A stretch of 9,581 bases of DNA, taken from Gammaproteobacteria bacterium (GTDB taxonomy: Bacteria; Pseudomonadota; Gammaproteobacteria; UBA9214). The translations under genes and the position numbers were made by a program. The notes beneath the pieces were generated by a model. It did not search any database. It saw only the letters and a list, made by a program, of their open reading frames with translations, and was not told the DNA's origin. The stretch spans positions 1 through 9,581 of the forward strand of contig DMKK01000115.1 of the NCBI GenBank assembly GCA_003454335.1, written 5' to 3'. Below are positions 1 through 5,811 of the stretch, one piece after another (the first letter of the stretch is position 1; each line of letters begins with the position of its first letter).

Positions 1-124
1 GTATGACTTCTGTAGCCCTGTCGGCAAGGCAAAGCAATCACGCAGCAAAGGTAAATCCACTCACAAGCTCTCAAAGCACTAGTCCTGTATTGACAGAGAG
101 GACGAGAATGATGTCGTTGTCGAT

Positions 125-305
125 GAGAAAATTACTTCCGCAAACATATCAGCCATTGAAATCCGGATCAGAACCAGGTCCGTCCAGGTCGACGCTTGTC
201 TGGATGTATTCACCCTGCATGGAGAACGGACCGAATACGACTGCTGCCTCCGCACCAAGTTATGAACATCCGGTTATGGAGCATAGCCAGTCTGCGCCGG
301 ATTGC
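125..305 (-). pseudogene. Decayed fragment of O/P-type (phosphate-selective-like) outer-membrane porin
   Basis: On the minus strand, one frame reads LGAEAAVVFGPFSMQGEY, then IQTSVDLDGPGSDPDFNG, a TGA stop (151-149), and YVCGSNFL. This matches the C-terminal strands of the Porin_O_P family, where GLEAA-V-GPFSLQGEY is followed by a WYV-GS-FLTGE stretch. The TGA therefore sits where the family has Trp (TGG). Upstream, DVHNL lies in another frame, so about one base is missing near 255-258, and a TAA (276-274) interrupts that part (PAQTGYAP-stop-PDVHNL). Intact members are beta-barrels for anions such as phosphate. Here only an internal-to-late piece of about 60 codons remains, with no start, and similarity fades below about 125. 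The family call rests on remembered motifs, not a search. No function is expected. Confidence 0.65.
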
Positions 306-309
306 AGAC

Positions 310-334
310 AAAAAAAAGCGGACAAATTGCCCGC
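310..334 (-). terminator. Rho-independent terminator, minus strand
   Basis: Read on the minus strand this is GCGGGCAATTTGTCCGC followed by eight T. The stem has 7 pairs (GCGGGCA with TGTCCGC, one G-U) and a 3-base loop. It lies 67 bases past the stop of the small interrupted membrane-protein reading frame (401-583, minus). It therefore probably ends that transcript and separates it from the porin remnant. Confidence 0.85.
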
Positions 335-400
335 TGAATATGGGAGTCTTACAGGTAAATACAGTAAACATACTGCATTTGCCTGCGGTTTATTTATACG

Positions 401-583
401 TCATCTTCGCTGCCACGCCTTGATGTAGATCAATAGCGTCCGTAAAAAATACGACACAGCAGCGATAAGCAACAGCCAATTCCGGAAGATGGTCAGCCGT
501 CCTTGCAGTTTGGCCCTGGCCTCGCCATCCGCACCTCATCAAGTGGACAACGTAGCCACATCTTCATGAGGCAATACAGTCAT
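401..583 (-). pseudogene. Small single-span membrane protein, interrupted by tandem TGA TGA
   Basis: From ATG at 583 the minus strand reads MTVLPHEDVATLST. Two consecutive stops (TGA 541-539, TGA 538-536) follow, and then 44 more sense codons run in the same frame to TGA at 403-401. The second part (GADGEARAKLQGRLTIFRNW, then LLLIAAVSYFLRTLLIYI, then KAWQRR) looks like a genuine protein. It has a basic amphipathic stretch, one hydrophobic span of about 19 residues and a positively charged tail. A strong terminator follows, which supports a real transcription unit. No Shine-Dalgarno sequence is convincing at 583, and the second part has no ATG or GTG in frame. It may be a recently broken gene, or two compensating indels near 541-533 may have created the stops. 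The family is not recognised. Confidence 0.4.
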
Positions 584-600
584 AATCCATTTTTACCAGA

Positions 601-742
601 CACAAAAGAACGCACCTCGCGGAGGGAATGCGAGGCGCGCTGTGGCAAGCTTTTAGAGGAATTATTATGATTTAGGCCACGGATAAAATATTATGGCACC
701 CGTAACCGCTTGCCAATTGCACTGAAGTACATGCTGTACTTC
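601..742 (+). promoter_or_regulatory. Structured leader RNA, copy A, upstream of the TauE/SafE permease gene
   Basis: This is the first copy of a repeated 5' leader (copy B at 2766-2916). P1 pairs 611-620 with 630-639 (CGCACCTCGC/GCGAGGCGCG, one A-C mismatch) around loop GGAGGGAAT. P2 pairs 640-646 with 676-682 (CTGTGGC/GCCACGG) and encloses 29 bases, of which 652-674 is nearly identical in copy B. An A/T-rich linker and a possible short P3 (695-698 with 711-714, GGCA/TGCC) follow. Next is ATTGCACTGAAGTAC, and the leader ends in a perfect hairpin 724-742 (GAAGTAC/GTACTTC). No U-tract follows, so if it regulates, control of translation or RNA stability is more likely than termination. The P2 loop contains AGAGGA-ATTATT-ATG, which opens only a 2-codon frame. 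The promoter is not identified. Confidence 0.65.
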
Positions 743-814
743 ATCAGGCAAAAGCAATCACATCCACTGGAAATTCGATCAAATTCGAGACGCCTGCCCC
801 GATTACACCCCATA

Positions 815-1729
815 ATGTATTTTGAAATTGCAGAGATAACCACACCGCTCTGGCTGTTGCTGGCCTGGGGTAGCCTGATCGGGTTTGTCTTTTCCACCGT
901 CGGTGCGGCTGGCGGTATCCTTGCATCCGTCGGTATGATCTCGATCTTCGGGTTGCAGGATCCGAACCTGGTCAAGCCGATGGCACAGACACTGACGCTG
1001 GCGACCCCGGTGATCGCGGTGCCGCTGTACATGCGTCAGTGCCGCGTGGTCTACCGCCTGGCCCTTCTGCTGGCAGCCGGCGGCATCATTGGCGCCTTCA
1101 TCGGCAGCACCCTGTCACACGGCCTGTTGGCCGACATGAGCGTCTTCAAACCGGTGTTTGCGGTGCTGGTATTTTTTATTGCCTGCCAGTTGGCCTGGCA
1201 GATTTTTCGCAGCAGCAAAAAGACACAACATCTGACACGGGCCATGCGCGCCGCGGAAACGTTTGAGCGCCAGGTAAAAGAAGGCCAGGATCTGTGTGCG
1301 ACGGGTGTCCGCTGTGTACACAAGTCACTCACACAACTTGTTTTCCGATTTGGCAACGAGGAATTCGCCTTTAATACCTGGCTACCACTATTTGCCGGCA
1401 TGGCGATTGCCATACTGTCTTCGGCGCTGGGTGTGGGTGGCGGGTTCCTGCTGGTTCCGTTCATGAGCATCGTTATGCGCCTGCCCATGTACGTGATTGC
1501 CGGCACCTCGGCACTGGCAATCGCGGTACATTCACTCACATCGATCGGAAATTATGTCCGGCTTGGCATTGCACTGGATTTGAGCATGCTGGGAATTTTG
1601 TTGCTCGGGGTCGTGGCAGGTTCTGCCATCGGCCCAGCAGTCAGCAAATATATCCCGGAAAATGGACTACGTGGTTTTCTCTGTATCGTGCTGCTGCTGA
1701 TTGGCCTGCGCTACACGGGGTTGTTCTGA
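815..1729 (+). CDS. TauE/SafE (TSUP, former DUF81) family membrane permease
   Basis: This is a polytopic inner-membrane protein of 304 aa. Members of the TSUP family are proposed to export or import sulfite, sulfoacetate, taurine-derived or other small sulfur anions. Two homologous halves are visible. Each begins with the Gly-rich first-helix signature: STVGAAGGILASVGM (about 27-41) and SSALGVGGGFLLVPFM (about 202-217). Each is followed by a second conserved helix, KPMAQTLTLATPV (54-66) and AGTSALAIAVHSLTS (229-243). A hydrophilic loop of about 55 residues (131-185) joins them and carries a C161-x5-C167 pair. The ATG at 815 starts directly before the first helix, as is usual for the family. 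The frame stays open to 710, with an ATG at 731, but that extension is basic, not membrane-like, and overlaps the leader hairpin. There is no clear Shine-Dalgarno at 815, so the start is moderately sure. The substrate cannot be told from sequence. Confidence 0.85.
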   Translation: MYFEIAEITTPLWLLLAWGSLIGFVFSTVGAAGGILASVGMISIFGLQDPNLVKPMAQTLTLATPVIAVPLYMRQCRVVYRLALLLAAGGIIGAFIGSTLSHGLLADMSVFKPVFAVLVFFIACQLAWQIFRSSKKTQHLTRAMRAAETFERQVKEGQDLCATGVRCVHKSLTQLVFRFGNEEFAFNTWLPLFAGMAIAILSSALGVGGGFLLVPFMSIVMRLPMYVIAGTSALAIAVHSLTSIGNYVRLGIALDLSMLGILLLGVVAGSAIGPAVSKYIPENGLRGFLCIVLLLIGLRYTGLF

Positions 1730-1769
1730 CCATATAACCACACTGCGACCAACTGACACCAAATGAAAT

Positions 1770-1816
1770 GTAACAATACGATAAAAACACAATAGTTACG
1801 TACAAGTAACAATCCG
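1770..1816 (+). repeat. Direct repeat GTAACAATACG / GTAACAATCCG, possible operator
   Basis: Two near-identical 11-mers (1770-1780 and 1806-1816, 10 of 11 bases equal) lie 36 bases apart start to start. The second overlaps a small inverted repeat, GTTAC (1795-1799) with GTAAC (1806-1810). They lie 53-99 bases before the 55-aa gene, in the gap after the permease, where a promoter and regulator sites would be expected. No regulator can be named. Confidence 0.3.
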
Positions 1817-1868
1817 CTCATACAGTATTGATAGCATGCCTTCCGGTAACTTCATGGAGGCTGATTAC

Positions 1869-2036
1869 ATGAATACGATGACCCGGTTATGGACTGTATT
1901 GATTTTATGTGTCCTCGTGTTGACCCTTAATGTACTCGCGGTTGTTGAGGGCTTGTACGAGTTGCCTGAGGACAAGGCGGCAGATACCACGCCGGCGACA
2001 ACTAATATAAATCTCATATCACAGTCACATTATTGA
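1869..2036 (+). CDS. Small single-span membrane protein, 55 aa
   Basis: The protein starts MNTMTRLW, followed by one hydrophobic helix of about 20 residues (TVLILCVLVLTLNVLAVVEG, 9-28) and then a short acidic and polar tail (YELPEDKAADTTPATTN). The start at 1869 is chosen because GGAGG (1856-1860) lies 8 bases before it; the in-frame ATGs at 1836 and 1854 lack such a site. With one helix and no lipobox, it is probably an inner-membrane micro-protein whose short Arg-containing N-terminus faces the cytoplasm. It lies 139 bases after the permease and 55 bases before the next small gene. I do not recognise a family. A role as transporter partner is possible only by position. Confidence 0.6.
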   Translation: MNTMTRLWTVLILCVLVLTLNVLAVVEGLYELPEDKAADTTPATTNINLISQSHY

Positions 2037-2058
2037 AACAATAATGTCCCAATATAAT
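2030..2058 (+). promoter_or_regulatory. Putative sigma-70 promoter for the 79-aa gene
   Basis: A perfect TATAAT (2053-2058) lies 34 bases before the ATG at 2092. TTATTG (2030-2035) would be a weak -35 box at a 17-base spacing; it overlaps the end of the 55-aa gene. The predicted transcript start is near 2065, giving a short leader that contains the GGGAG ribosome site. The -10 box is convincing and the -35 box is not. Confidence 0.45.
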
Positions 2059-2091
2059 GCTTGAACCTACACGTTTACGGGAGTAATCATC

Positions 2092-2331
2092 ATGCTGGAT
2101 CACATCATGAAGGCTGCACAGACTTTTGAAAACACCCACGGTACATCACCGGACATCGTTTACATTAACCCCTCTCACTATGAATGCCTCTACAAACATA
2201 ACCCTGAACTGTTTTCTCAAAACCAGCATATTCACCTCGGGTTTCGTCTTGTGATCATGCCCGGTTGTACGCTCATCCATCCAAAAGCAGCCATGCTGCC
2301 GGCAGCCCAGCACTTTAGCCAGGTTGCATGA
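2092..2331 (+). CDS. Small soluble hypothetical protein, 79 aa
   Basis: The start ATG follows GGGAG (2079-2083) by 8 bases. The protein has an N-terminal helix-like part (MLDHIMKAAQTFENTHG), then a strand-like core with DIVYINPSHYECLYKHNPEL and LGFRLVIMPGCTLIHPKAAM. No signal peptide or membrane span is visible. The pattern of a hydrophobic strand, NP-HY, and a second strand ending MPG-TLIHP looks like a conserved small domain. I think similar small proteins occur in other gammaproteobacteria, but I cannot name a family or function. H29 and H62 with C32 and C58 could bind metal, which is speculation. Its stop overlaps an upstream alternative ATG of the next frame (ATGA at 2328), so the two may be translated together. 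Confidence 0.65.
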   Translation: MLDHIMKAAQTFENTHGTSPDIVYINPSHYECLYKHNPELFSQNQHIHLGFRLVIMPGCTLIHPKAAMLPAAQHFSQVA

Positions 2332-2369
2332 CACACACCCGGACAGCGCACTCAAAGGGGAGTTTGCCC

Positions 2370-2567
2370 ATGAATATTATCCATGCCATTTCAAATCGCT
2401 TTCGAAAAAAACAGGCTTTCCACTATGCCCGTATTTCCAGTTTGGGCATATGCAATGCAGTAATCAGGCTGGACTACCCGGTAGACAGAGCCAACACCAT
2501 TCCGGTCACCGGACTTGACACTTCGCTTATCGGAAAACGCTGGATCGGCAACCGGTGGACCGGCTAG
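2370..2567 (+). CDS. Small basic hypothetical protein, 65 aa
   Basis: I chose ATG 2370 because AGGGGAG (2356-2362) precedes it by 7 bases. The alternative ATG at 2328 overlaps the previous stop and has no ribosome site of its own. The product begins MNIIHAISNRFRKKQAFHYA and is basic near the N-terminus. It continues with SLGICNAVIRLDYPVDRANT and ends GKRWIGNRWTG. There is no membrane span. It lies 38 bases after the 79-aa gene and is probably co-transcribed with it. I know no family for it. The good ribosome site and position support a real gene; composition alone would not. Confidence 0.5.
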   Translation: MNIIHAISNRFRKKQAFHYARISSLGICNAVIRLDYPVDRANTIPVTGLDTSLIGKRWIGNRWTG

Positions 2568-2765
2568 CCACTGAACACCACTCCCTCCTCTGATTCCAGG
2601 GGTAAATTTCCAGTTTCGTCATTTTCGTGAGCTGGCAGCATCAGGGCCGAGCGACATACCGCCCCGGAATTTCGCATCCCGGCCTCCCACTATCACACAC
2701 CGCATCCGCCTGGGTCGGCTGACAGCCTGACTGGCCACAACCTGCCCCTATTACCATACTCCGCA
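2568..2765. other. Intergenic stretch with no gene seen
   Basis: Together with the leader that follows, this forms the gap of over 300 bases before the antiporter gene. I see no open frame with a ribosome site on either strand. A short palindrome GGCTGACAGCC (2717-2727) could be an operator, but it has no second copy. The promoter for leader B should lie near 2730-2765, yet no clear -35/-10 pair is visible (TATTACCATACT at about 2748-2760 is the best A/T-rich patch). Confidence 0.4.
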
Positions 2766-2916
2766 CACAAAAACACGCCTCGCCGAGGGAGTGCGAGACG
2801 TGTAGTGGCATGAGTTTAGAGGAGTTATTATGTTTTACGCCACTGGTTAAAATATTATAGCGCCGGTAACCGACTGCCTATTGCACTGAAGTACAAGCAT
2901 TCATAAATGCATGTAC
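2766..2916 (+). promoter_or_regulatory. Structured leader RNA, copy B, upstream of nhaD
   Basis: This is the second copy of the leader seen before the TauE/SafE gene. P1 pairs 2774-2783 with 2793-2802 (CACGCCTCGC/GCGAGACGTG, one C-A mismatch) around loop CGAGGGAGT. Relative to copy A, one pair changes G-C to A-T and the mismatch moves by one step, so the stem is kept while its sequence changes. P2 pairs 2804-2809 with 2839-2844 (AGTGGC/GCCACT). Its 29-base loop is nearly the same as in copy A (2815-2837 differs at 2 of 23 bases). Positions 2847-2894 match copy A at 41 of 48. The terminal hairpin (2891-2916, GTAC..GTAC outside GCATT/AATGC, one A-A mismatch) takes the place of the one in copy A but has another sequence. 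The same loop contains AGAGGA-GTTATT-ATG, opening a 6-codon frame (MFYATG). Confidence 0.65.
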
Positions 2917-4430
2917 AATTAGCTGCTTGGAATAACCAATACACAAGAGACAAGACCGTGACAACCCTTGCCCCACGCCCATTTCAGCCCCGCTCTTTCA
3001 TCCTTGCCACCCTGCTTATGCTGTTTCCGGCATTTGCGGTGGCCTCGACAGATTCCGGCCACACCCTTGACCTGACCAACGCCACCGTTGGTTTCGCGGC
3101 ACTGGCAATCTTCGTGCTGGCCTATCTCATGGTGATGGCAGAAGAATTTACCCACCTGAGAAAATCCAAGCCGGTCATCCTGTCTGCCGGACTCATCTGG
3201 GGCATGATCGCCTATGCCTATTCAGGCACTGGAGATAGCCACGCGGTTGAAACGGCAGTGCGGCATAACCTGCTTGAATTCTCGGAGTTATTCCTGTTCC
3301 TGCTCGCCGCCATGACTTACGTAAATGCGATGGATGAGCGGCAGGTATTCGAGTCTCTGCGCGCCTACCTGGTCCGCAAGGGATTCGGCTACCGCAGCCT
3401 GTTCTGGCTAACCGGTGGCCTTGCCTTCTGTCTCTCACCGATTCTCGACAACCTGACGACAGCACTGGTGATGTGCGCCGTATTGCTGGCCGTTGGCAAG
3501 GACAATGGTAAATTCGTTGGTATTGGCTGCATCAACATTGTCGTCGCCGCCAATGCCGGTGGCGCCTTTTCCCCCTTCGGTGACATCACCACCCTGATGG
3601 TCTGGCAGAAAGGCTTGGTCAGTTTTTCTACTTTCTTCCTGCTATTTATACCGTCCGTGGTCAATTTCGTGATACCGGCTGCCTTTATGCATTTTGCCAT
3701 CCCCGCAGGAAAACCCGCCCCCAGCGTTGAAAGTGTCATCATGCGACGTGGCGCCAAACGCATCATGCTGCTATTCGGCTGCACCATTATAACCGCGGTC
3801 AGCTTCCATAACTTTCTGCATCTGCCGCCGTTTCTGGGCATGATGACCGGCCTCGGTTTCCTGCAGTTTTTCAGTTATTACCTGAAAAAGACACATAGCC
3901 CGCACATTGATTCACCTGTTTCCCTTGGCGTGGTTGGCGAGCTGGCCATGGGTGGCGAAGATGGCGAACGTTTCGATTTCTTCAACCGTCTGGCACGCGC
4001 CGAGTGGGATACCCTGCTGTTCTTTTACGGTGTAGTACTGTGTGTCGGCGGACTTGGCTTTATCGGTTACCTGGAACTGGCCTCATCCGTAATGTATATC
4101 GATTATGGTCCAACCTATGCCAACATTGCTGTCGGCGTCATGTCTGCCATCGTGGACAACATCCCGGTGATGTTCGCGGTATTGAGCATGAACCCGGACA
4201 TGGAACTGGGACAGTGGCTGCTGGTCACCCTGACGGCCGGTGTCGGTGGCAGCATGTTGTCCATCGGTTCAGCTGCCGGGGTGGCTCTGATGGGCCAGTC
4301 ACGCGGCAAGTACACGTTTTTCGGTCACATGAAGTGGACGCCGGTCATTATACTTGGCTACGCTGCCAGCATCATGGTGCACATGTGGATCAATGCCGAT
4401 ACGTTTTCAGTGCCTATCGTCACGGGTTAG
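2907..4430 (+). CDS. nhaD: NhaD-type Na+/H+ antiporter
   Basis: This 507-aa inner-membrane protein exchanges cytoplasmic Na+ (or Li+) for H+ and serves in sodium and alkaline-pH tolerance. Visible family hallmarks are VMAEEFTHLRKSKPVILSAG (76-95), SPILDNLTTAL (177-187), AANAGGAFSPFGDITTLMVW (214-233) and SAIVDNIPVMFAV (413-425). The two D-N motifs in paired half-helices are typical of the ArsB/NhaD ion-transporter superfamily. About a dozen hydrophobic spans are seen. A signal-like segment (FILATLLMLFPAFAVAS, 31-47) precedes the core, as in other NhaD proteins. The start is uncertain. ATG 2907 lies inside the leader hairpin and has no Shine-Dalgarno. GTG 2958 (490 aa) follows AAGAGA by 7 bases and avoids the hairpin, so it is a serious alternative. 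The gene has its own structured leader, which suggests ion-responsive control. Confidence 0.9.
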   Translation: MHVQLAAWNNQYTRDKTVTTLAPRPFQPRSFILATLLMLFPAFAVASTDSGHTLDLTNATVGFAALAIFVLAYLMVMAEEFTHLRKSKPVILSAGLIWGMIAYAYSGTGDSHAVETAVRHNLLEFSELFLFLLAAMTYVNAMDERQVFESLRAYLVRKGFGYRSLFWLTGGLAFCLSPILDNLTTALVMCAVLLAVGKDNGKFVGIGCINIVVAANAGGAFSPFGDITTLMVWQKGLVSFSTFFLLFIPSVVNFVIPAAFMHFAIPAGKPAPSVESVIMRRGAKRIMLLFGCTIITAVSFHNFLHLPPFLGMMTGLGFLQFFSYYLKKTHSPHIDSPVSLGVVGELAMGGEDGERFDFFNRLARAEWDTLLFFYGVVLCVGGLGFIGYLELASSVMYIDYGPTYANIAVGVMSAIVDNIPVMFAVLSMNPDMELGQWLLVTLTAGVGGSMLSIGSAAGVALMGQSRGKYTFFGHMKWTPVIILGYAASIMVHMWINADTFSVPIVTG

Positions 4431-4434
4431 TAGC

Positions 4435-4583
4435 TGTGGGAGCGCCGTCGCCTACAGGGATGGTCACTACGGGCTTCCTGCCCTCTTGTGACACTTGCAC
4501 ATCCCTGTACATCGTAGGTGAGGGGCGTAAGCAGGACGCGGGAGCTTCCCCGGCGCGAATCGCGGCGAGACGCCGCTCCCACA
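4435..4583. repeat. REP-like nested inverted repeat between convergent genes
   Basis: The left arm TGTGGGAGCGCCGTCGCC (4435-4452) pairs with the right arm 4564-4583, whose reverse complement is TGTGGGAGCGGCGTCTCGCC. This is the Gly/Cys-codon-like GC-rich palindrome common between genes in Pseudomonas and relatives. Inside are a second perfect inverted repeat, TACAGGGATG (4453-4462) with CATCCCTGTA (4500-4509), and a compact hairpin GCGGCG-aga-CGCCGC (4562-4576). It fills the space between the nhaD stop and the dnaQ stop. There it may protect or end both convergent transcripts, although no U-tract is present. Such elements are usually moved by a REP-associated tyrosine transposase encoded elsewhere. 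Confidence 0.7.
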
Positions 4584-4617
4584 GTAAGATTTATTGCAAT
4601 GCTCGGTTTAACAGTGA

Positions 4618-5343
4618 TCAGGAGGCAGTTTCTGATTCCAGGCTGCGCCACACACTGCTACCGCCGCAAGCCTTCTCAATGGCCTCCATTCGTGCAGCAT
4701 GCGCGTGGCATTCAGCCTCGCTGGCCCTGATCACGCGCAGCGGCTCACGATCTGCGGCCACCCGTTTAATATCCTGACGCTGGCTACTGCCGCTGTCGGT
4801 TCGACTGTCCAGCGACAGACTCACCTGGCCACCGGTCATCATCAGGTAGACGTCGGCAAGGATCTCGGCATCCAGCAGGGCGCCGTGTAATTCCCGCTGG
4901 GAATTATCTATGTCATAACGCTTGCACAGCGCATCAAGGCTGTTGCGCTGCCCCGGATGCAGGCGCCGCGCCATCACCAGTGTGTCCAGCACCCTGCAAT
5001 GATCCACCACGGTGCCGGGGGACCTGGCCAGCAGCTTGAATTCGTGGTCGATAAAACCGACATCGAACGGTGCATTGTGAATAACCAGTTCCGCGCCCTT
5101 TATAAATTCGAGGAACTCGGTGGCAATACCGGCAAAACGCGGCTTGTCAGCCAGCGACTCGTTGGTGATGCCATGCACCTCGATAGCACCCACATCAATC
5201 TCGCGGTCAGGCTGAATGTACTGGTGATAGGTATTGCCGGTAATGCGTCGGTCAATCAGTTCGACACAGCCGATCTCGATAATACGATGACCTTCAGAAG
5301 GTTCCAGACCGGTTGTTTCCGTATCGAGCACAATTTGACGCAT
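4618..5343 (-). CDS. dnaQ: DNA polymerase III epsilon subunit (3'-5' proofreading exonuclease)
   Basis: This 241-aa protein is the proofreading subunit of the replicative polymerase core and excises mispaired 3' ends. The DEDDh exonuclease motifs are complete: ExoI VLDTETTGLE (D7, E9), ExoII VIHNAPFDVGF (D94) and ExoIII ELHGALLDAE (H153, D158). These correspond to E. coli D12, E14, D103, H162 and D167. Directly after the nuclease domain is QVSLSL (173-178), matching the beta-clamp-binding consensus QxSLxL. The C-terminal tail should bind the alpha subunit. The length fits the family (E. coli 243). The start has AGGA six bases upstream. The gene follows rnhA on the same strand with a 21-base gap, so here the two are co-oriented rather than divergent as in E. 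coli. Confidence 0.95.
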   Translation of the reverse strand: MRQIVLDTETTGLEPSEGHRIIEIGCVELIDRRITGNTYHQYIQPDREIDVGAIEVHGITNESLADKPRFAGIATEFLEFIKGAELVIHNAPFDVGFIDHEFKLLARSPGTVVDHCRVLDTLVMARRLHPGQRNSLDALCKRYDIDNSQRELHGALLDAEILADVYLMMTGGQVSLSLDSRTDSGSSQRQDIKRVAADREPLRVIRASEAECHAHAARMEAIEKACGGSSVWRSLESETAS

Positions 5344-5364
5344 GAGTTTTCCTACTGCCTCTAT

Positions 5365-5811
5365 CTATAAGAGTTCGTCGATGGCCTTGTTTGCCAGCTC
5401 ATCGGCCTGCTCGTTTTCAGGGTGACCACTGTGCCCCTTGACCCAGGCCCATTCAATATCATGTCCTGTTGTGGCCTTGTCCAGGCGCTGCCAGAGATCG
5501 ACATTCTTGACCGGTTTCCTGGCAGCCGTTTTCCAGCCACGTCGCTTCCAGTTTGCCAGCCATTCCTTGATCCCCTGCTGTACATACTTTGAATCCGTCG
5601 TCAGCCGGACCGTACAGGGACGCGTCAGACTCTCAAGAGCCTGAATCGCAGCCATCAGTTCCATACGATTATTGGTTGTCATGGCTTCTGCGCCATACAG
5701 GGTTTTCTCATGGCCCTTGTGACGCATGAGCACGCCCCAGCCACCCGGCCCCGGATTACCGCGGCAGGCACCGTCCGTAAATATCTCGGTTTCAATTGAC
5801 ACGTCGGACAT
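5365..5811 (-). CDS. rnhA: Ribonuclease HI
   Basis: This 148-aa cytoplasmic enzyme cuts the RNA strand of RNA-DNA hybrids, removing R-loops and primers. It has the full catalytic set: D13 in FTDGACRGNPGPGGWG, E51 in TTNNRMELMAAI, D73 in LTTDSKYVQQGI, H127 in VKGHSGHPENE and D137 in EQADELAN. These are E. coli D10, E48, D70, H124 and D134 shifted by three. The basic handle region (KEWLANWKRRGWKTAARKPV, 82-101), which grips the hybrid, is present. Its start lies 20 bases inside the end of the upstream methyltransferase gene, which suggests translational coupling. dnaQ follows after 21 bases. Confidence 0.95.
   Translation of the reverse strand: MSDVSIETEIFTDGACRGNPGPGGWGVLMRHKGHEKTLYGAEAMTTNNRMELMAAIQALESLTRPCTVRLTTDSKYVQQGIKEWLANWKRRGWKTAARKPVKNVDLWQRLDKATTGHDIEWAWVKGHSGHPENEQADELANKAIDELL

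Noticed and set aside
3..428. Plus-strand open frame of 141 codons
   Set aside because: It runs opposite to the porin remnant, the terminator and the small membrane gene, has no ribosome site, and its product is of low-complexity polar composition with no recognisable domain.
536..541. Selenocysteine or programmed readthrough at the tandem TGA
   Set aside because: Two adjacent TGA codons and no visible SECIS-like hairpin right after them make decay or an indel far simpler.
2590..2640. Possible insertion-sequence end in the A/T-rich stretch after the 65-aa gene
   Set aside because: No matching inverted end, target duplication or transposase remnant could be found in the window.
601..2894. 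Leader pair explained as a mobile MITE-type repeat
   Set aside because: Both copies lie in the same orientation directly before transporter genes, lack terminal inverted repeats and show pairing-preserving changes. A regulatory RNA fits better, although a genome search is needed to close this.
4004..4777. Plus-strand open frame of 257 codons
   Set aside because: It overlaps the end of nhaD, the REP element and the end of dnaQ, all better supported. It is a frame shadow rich in Arg, His and Gly.
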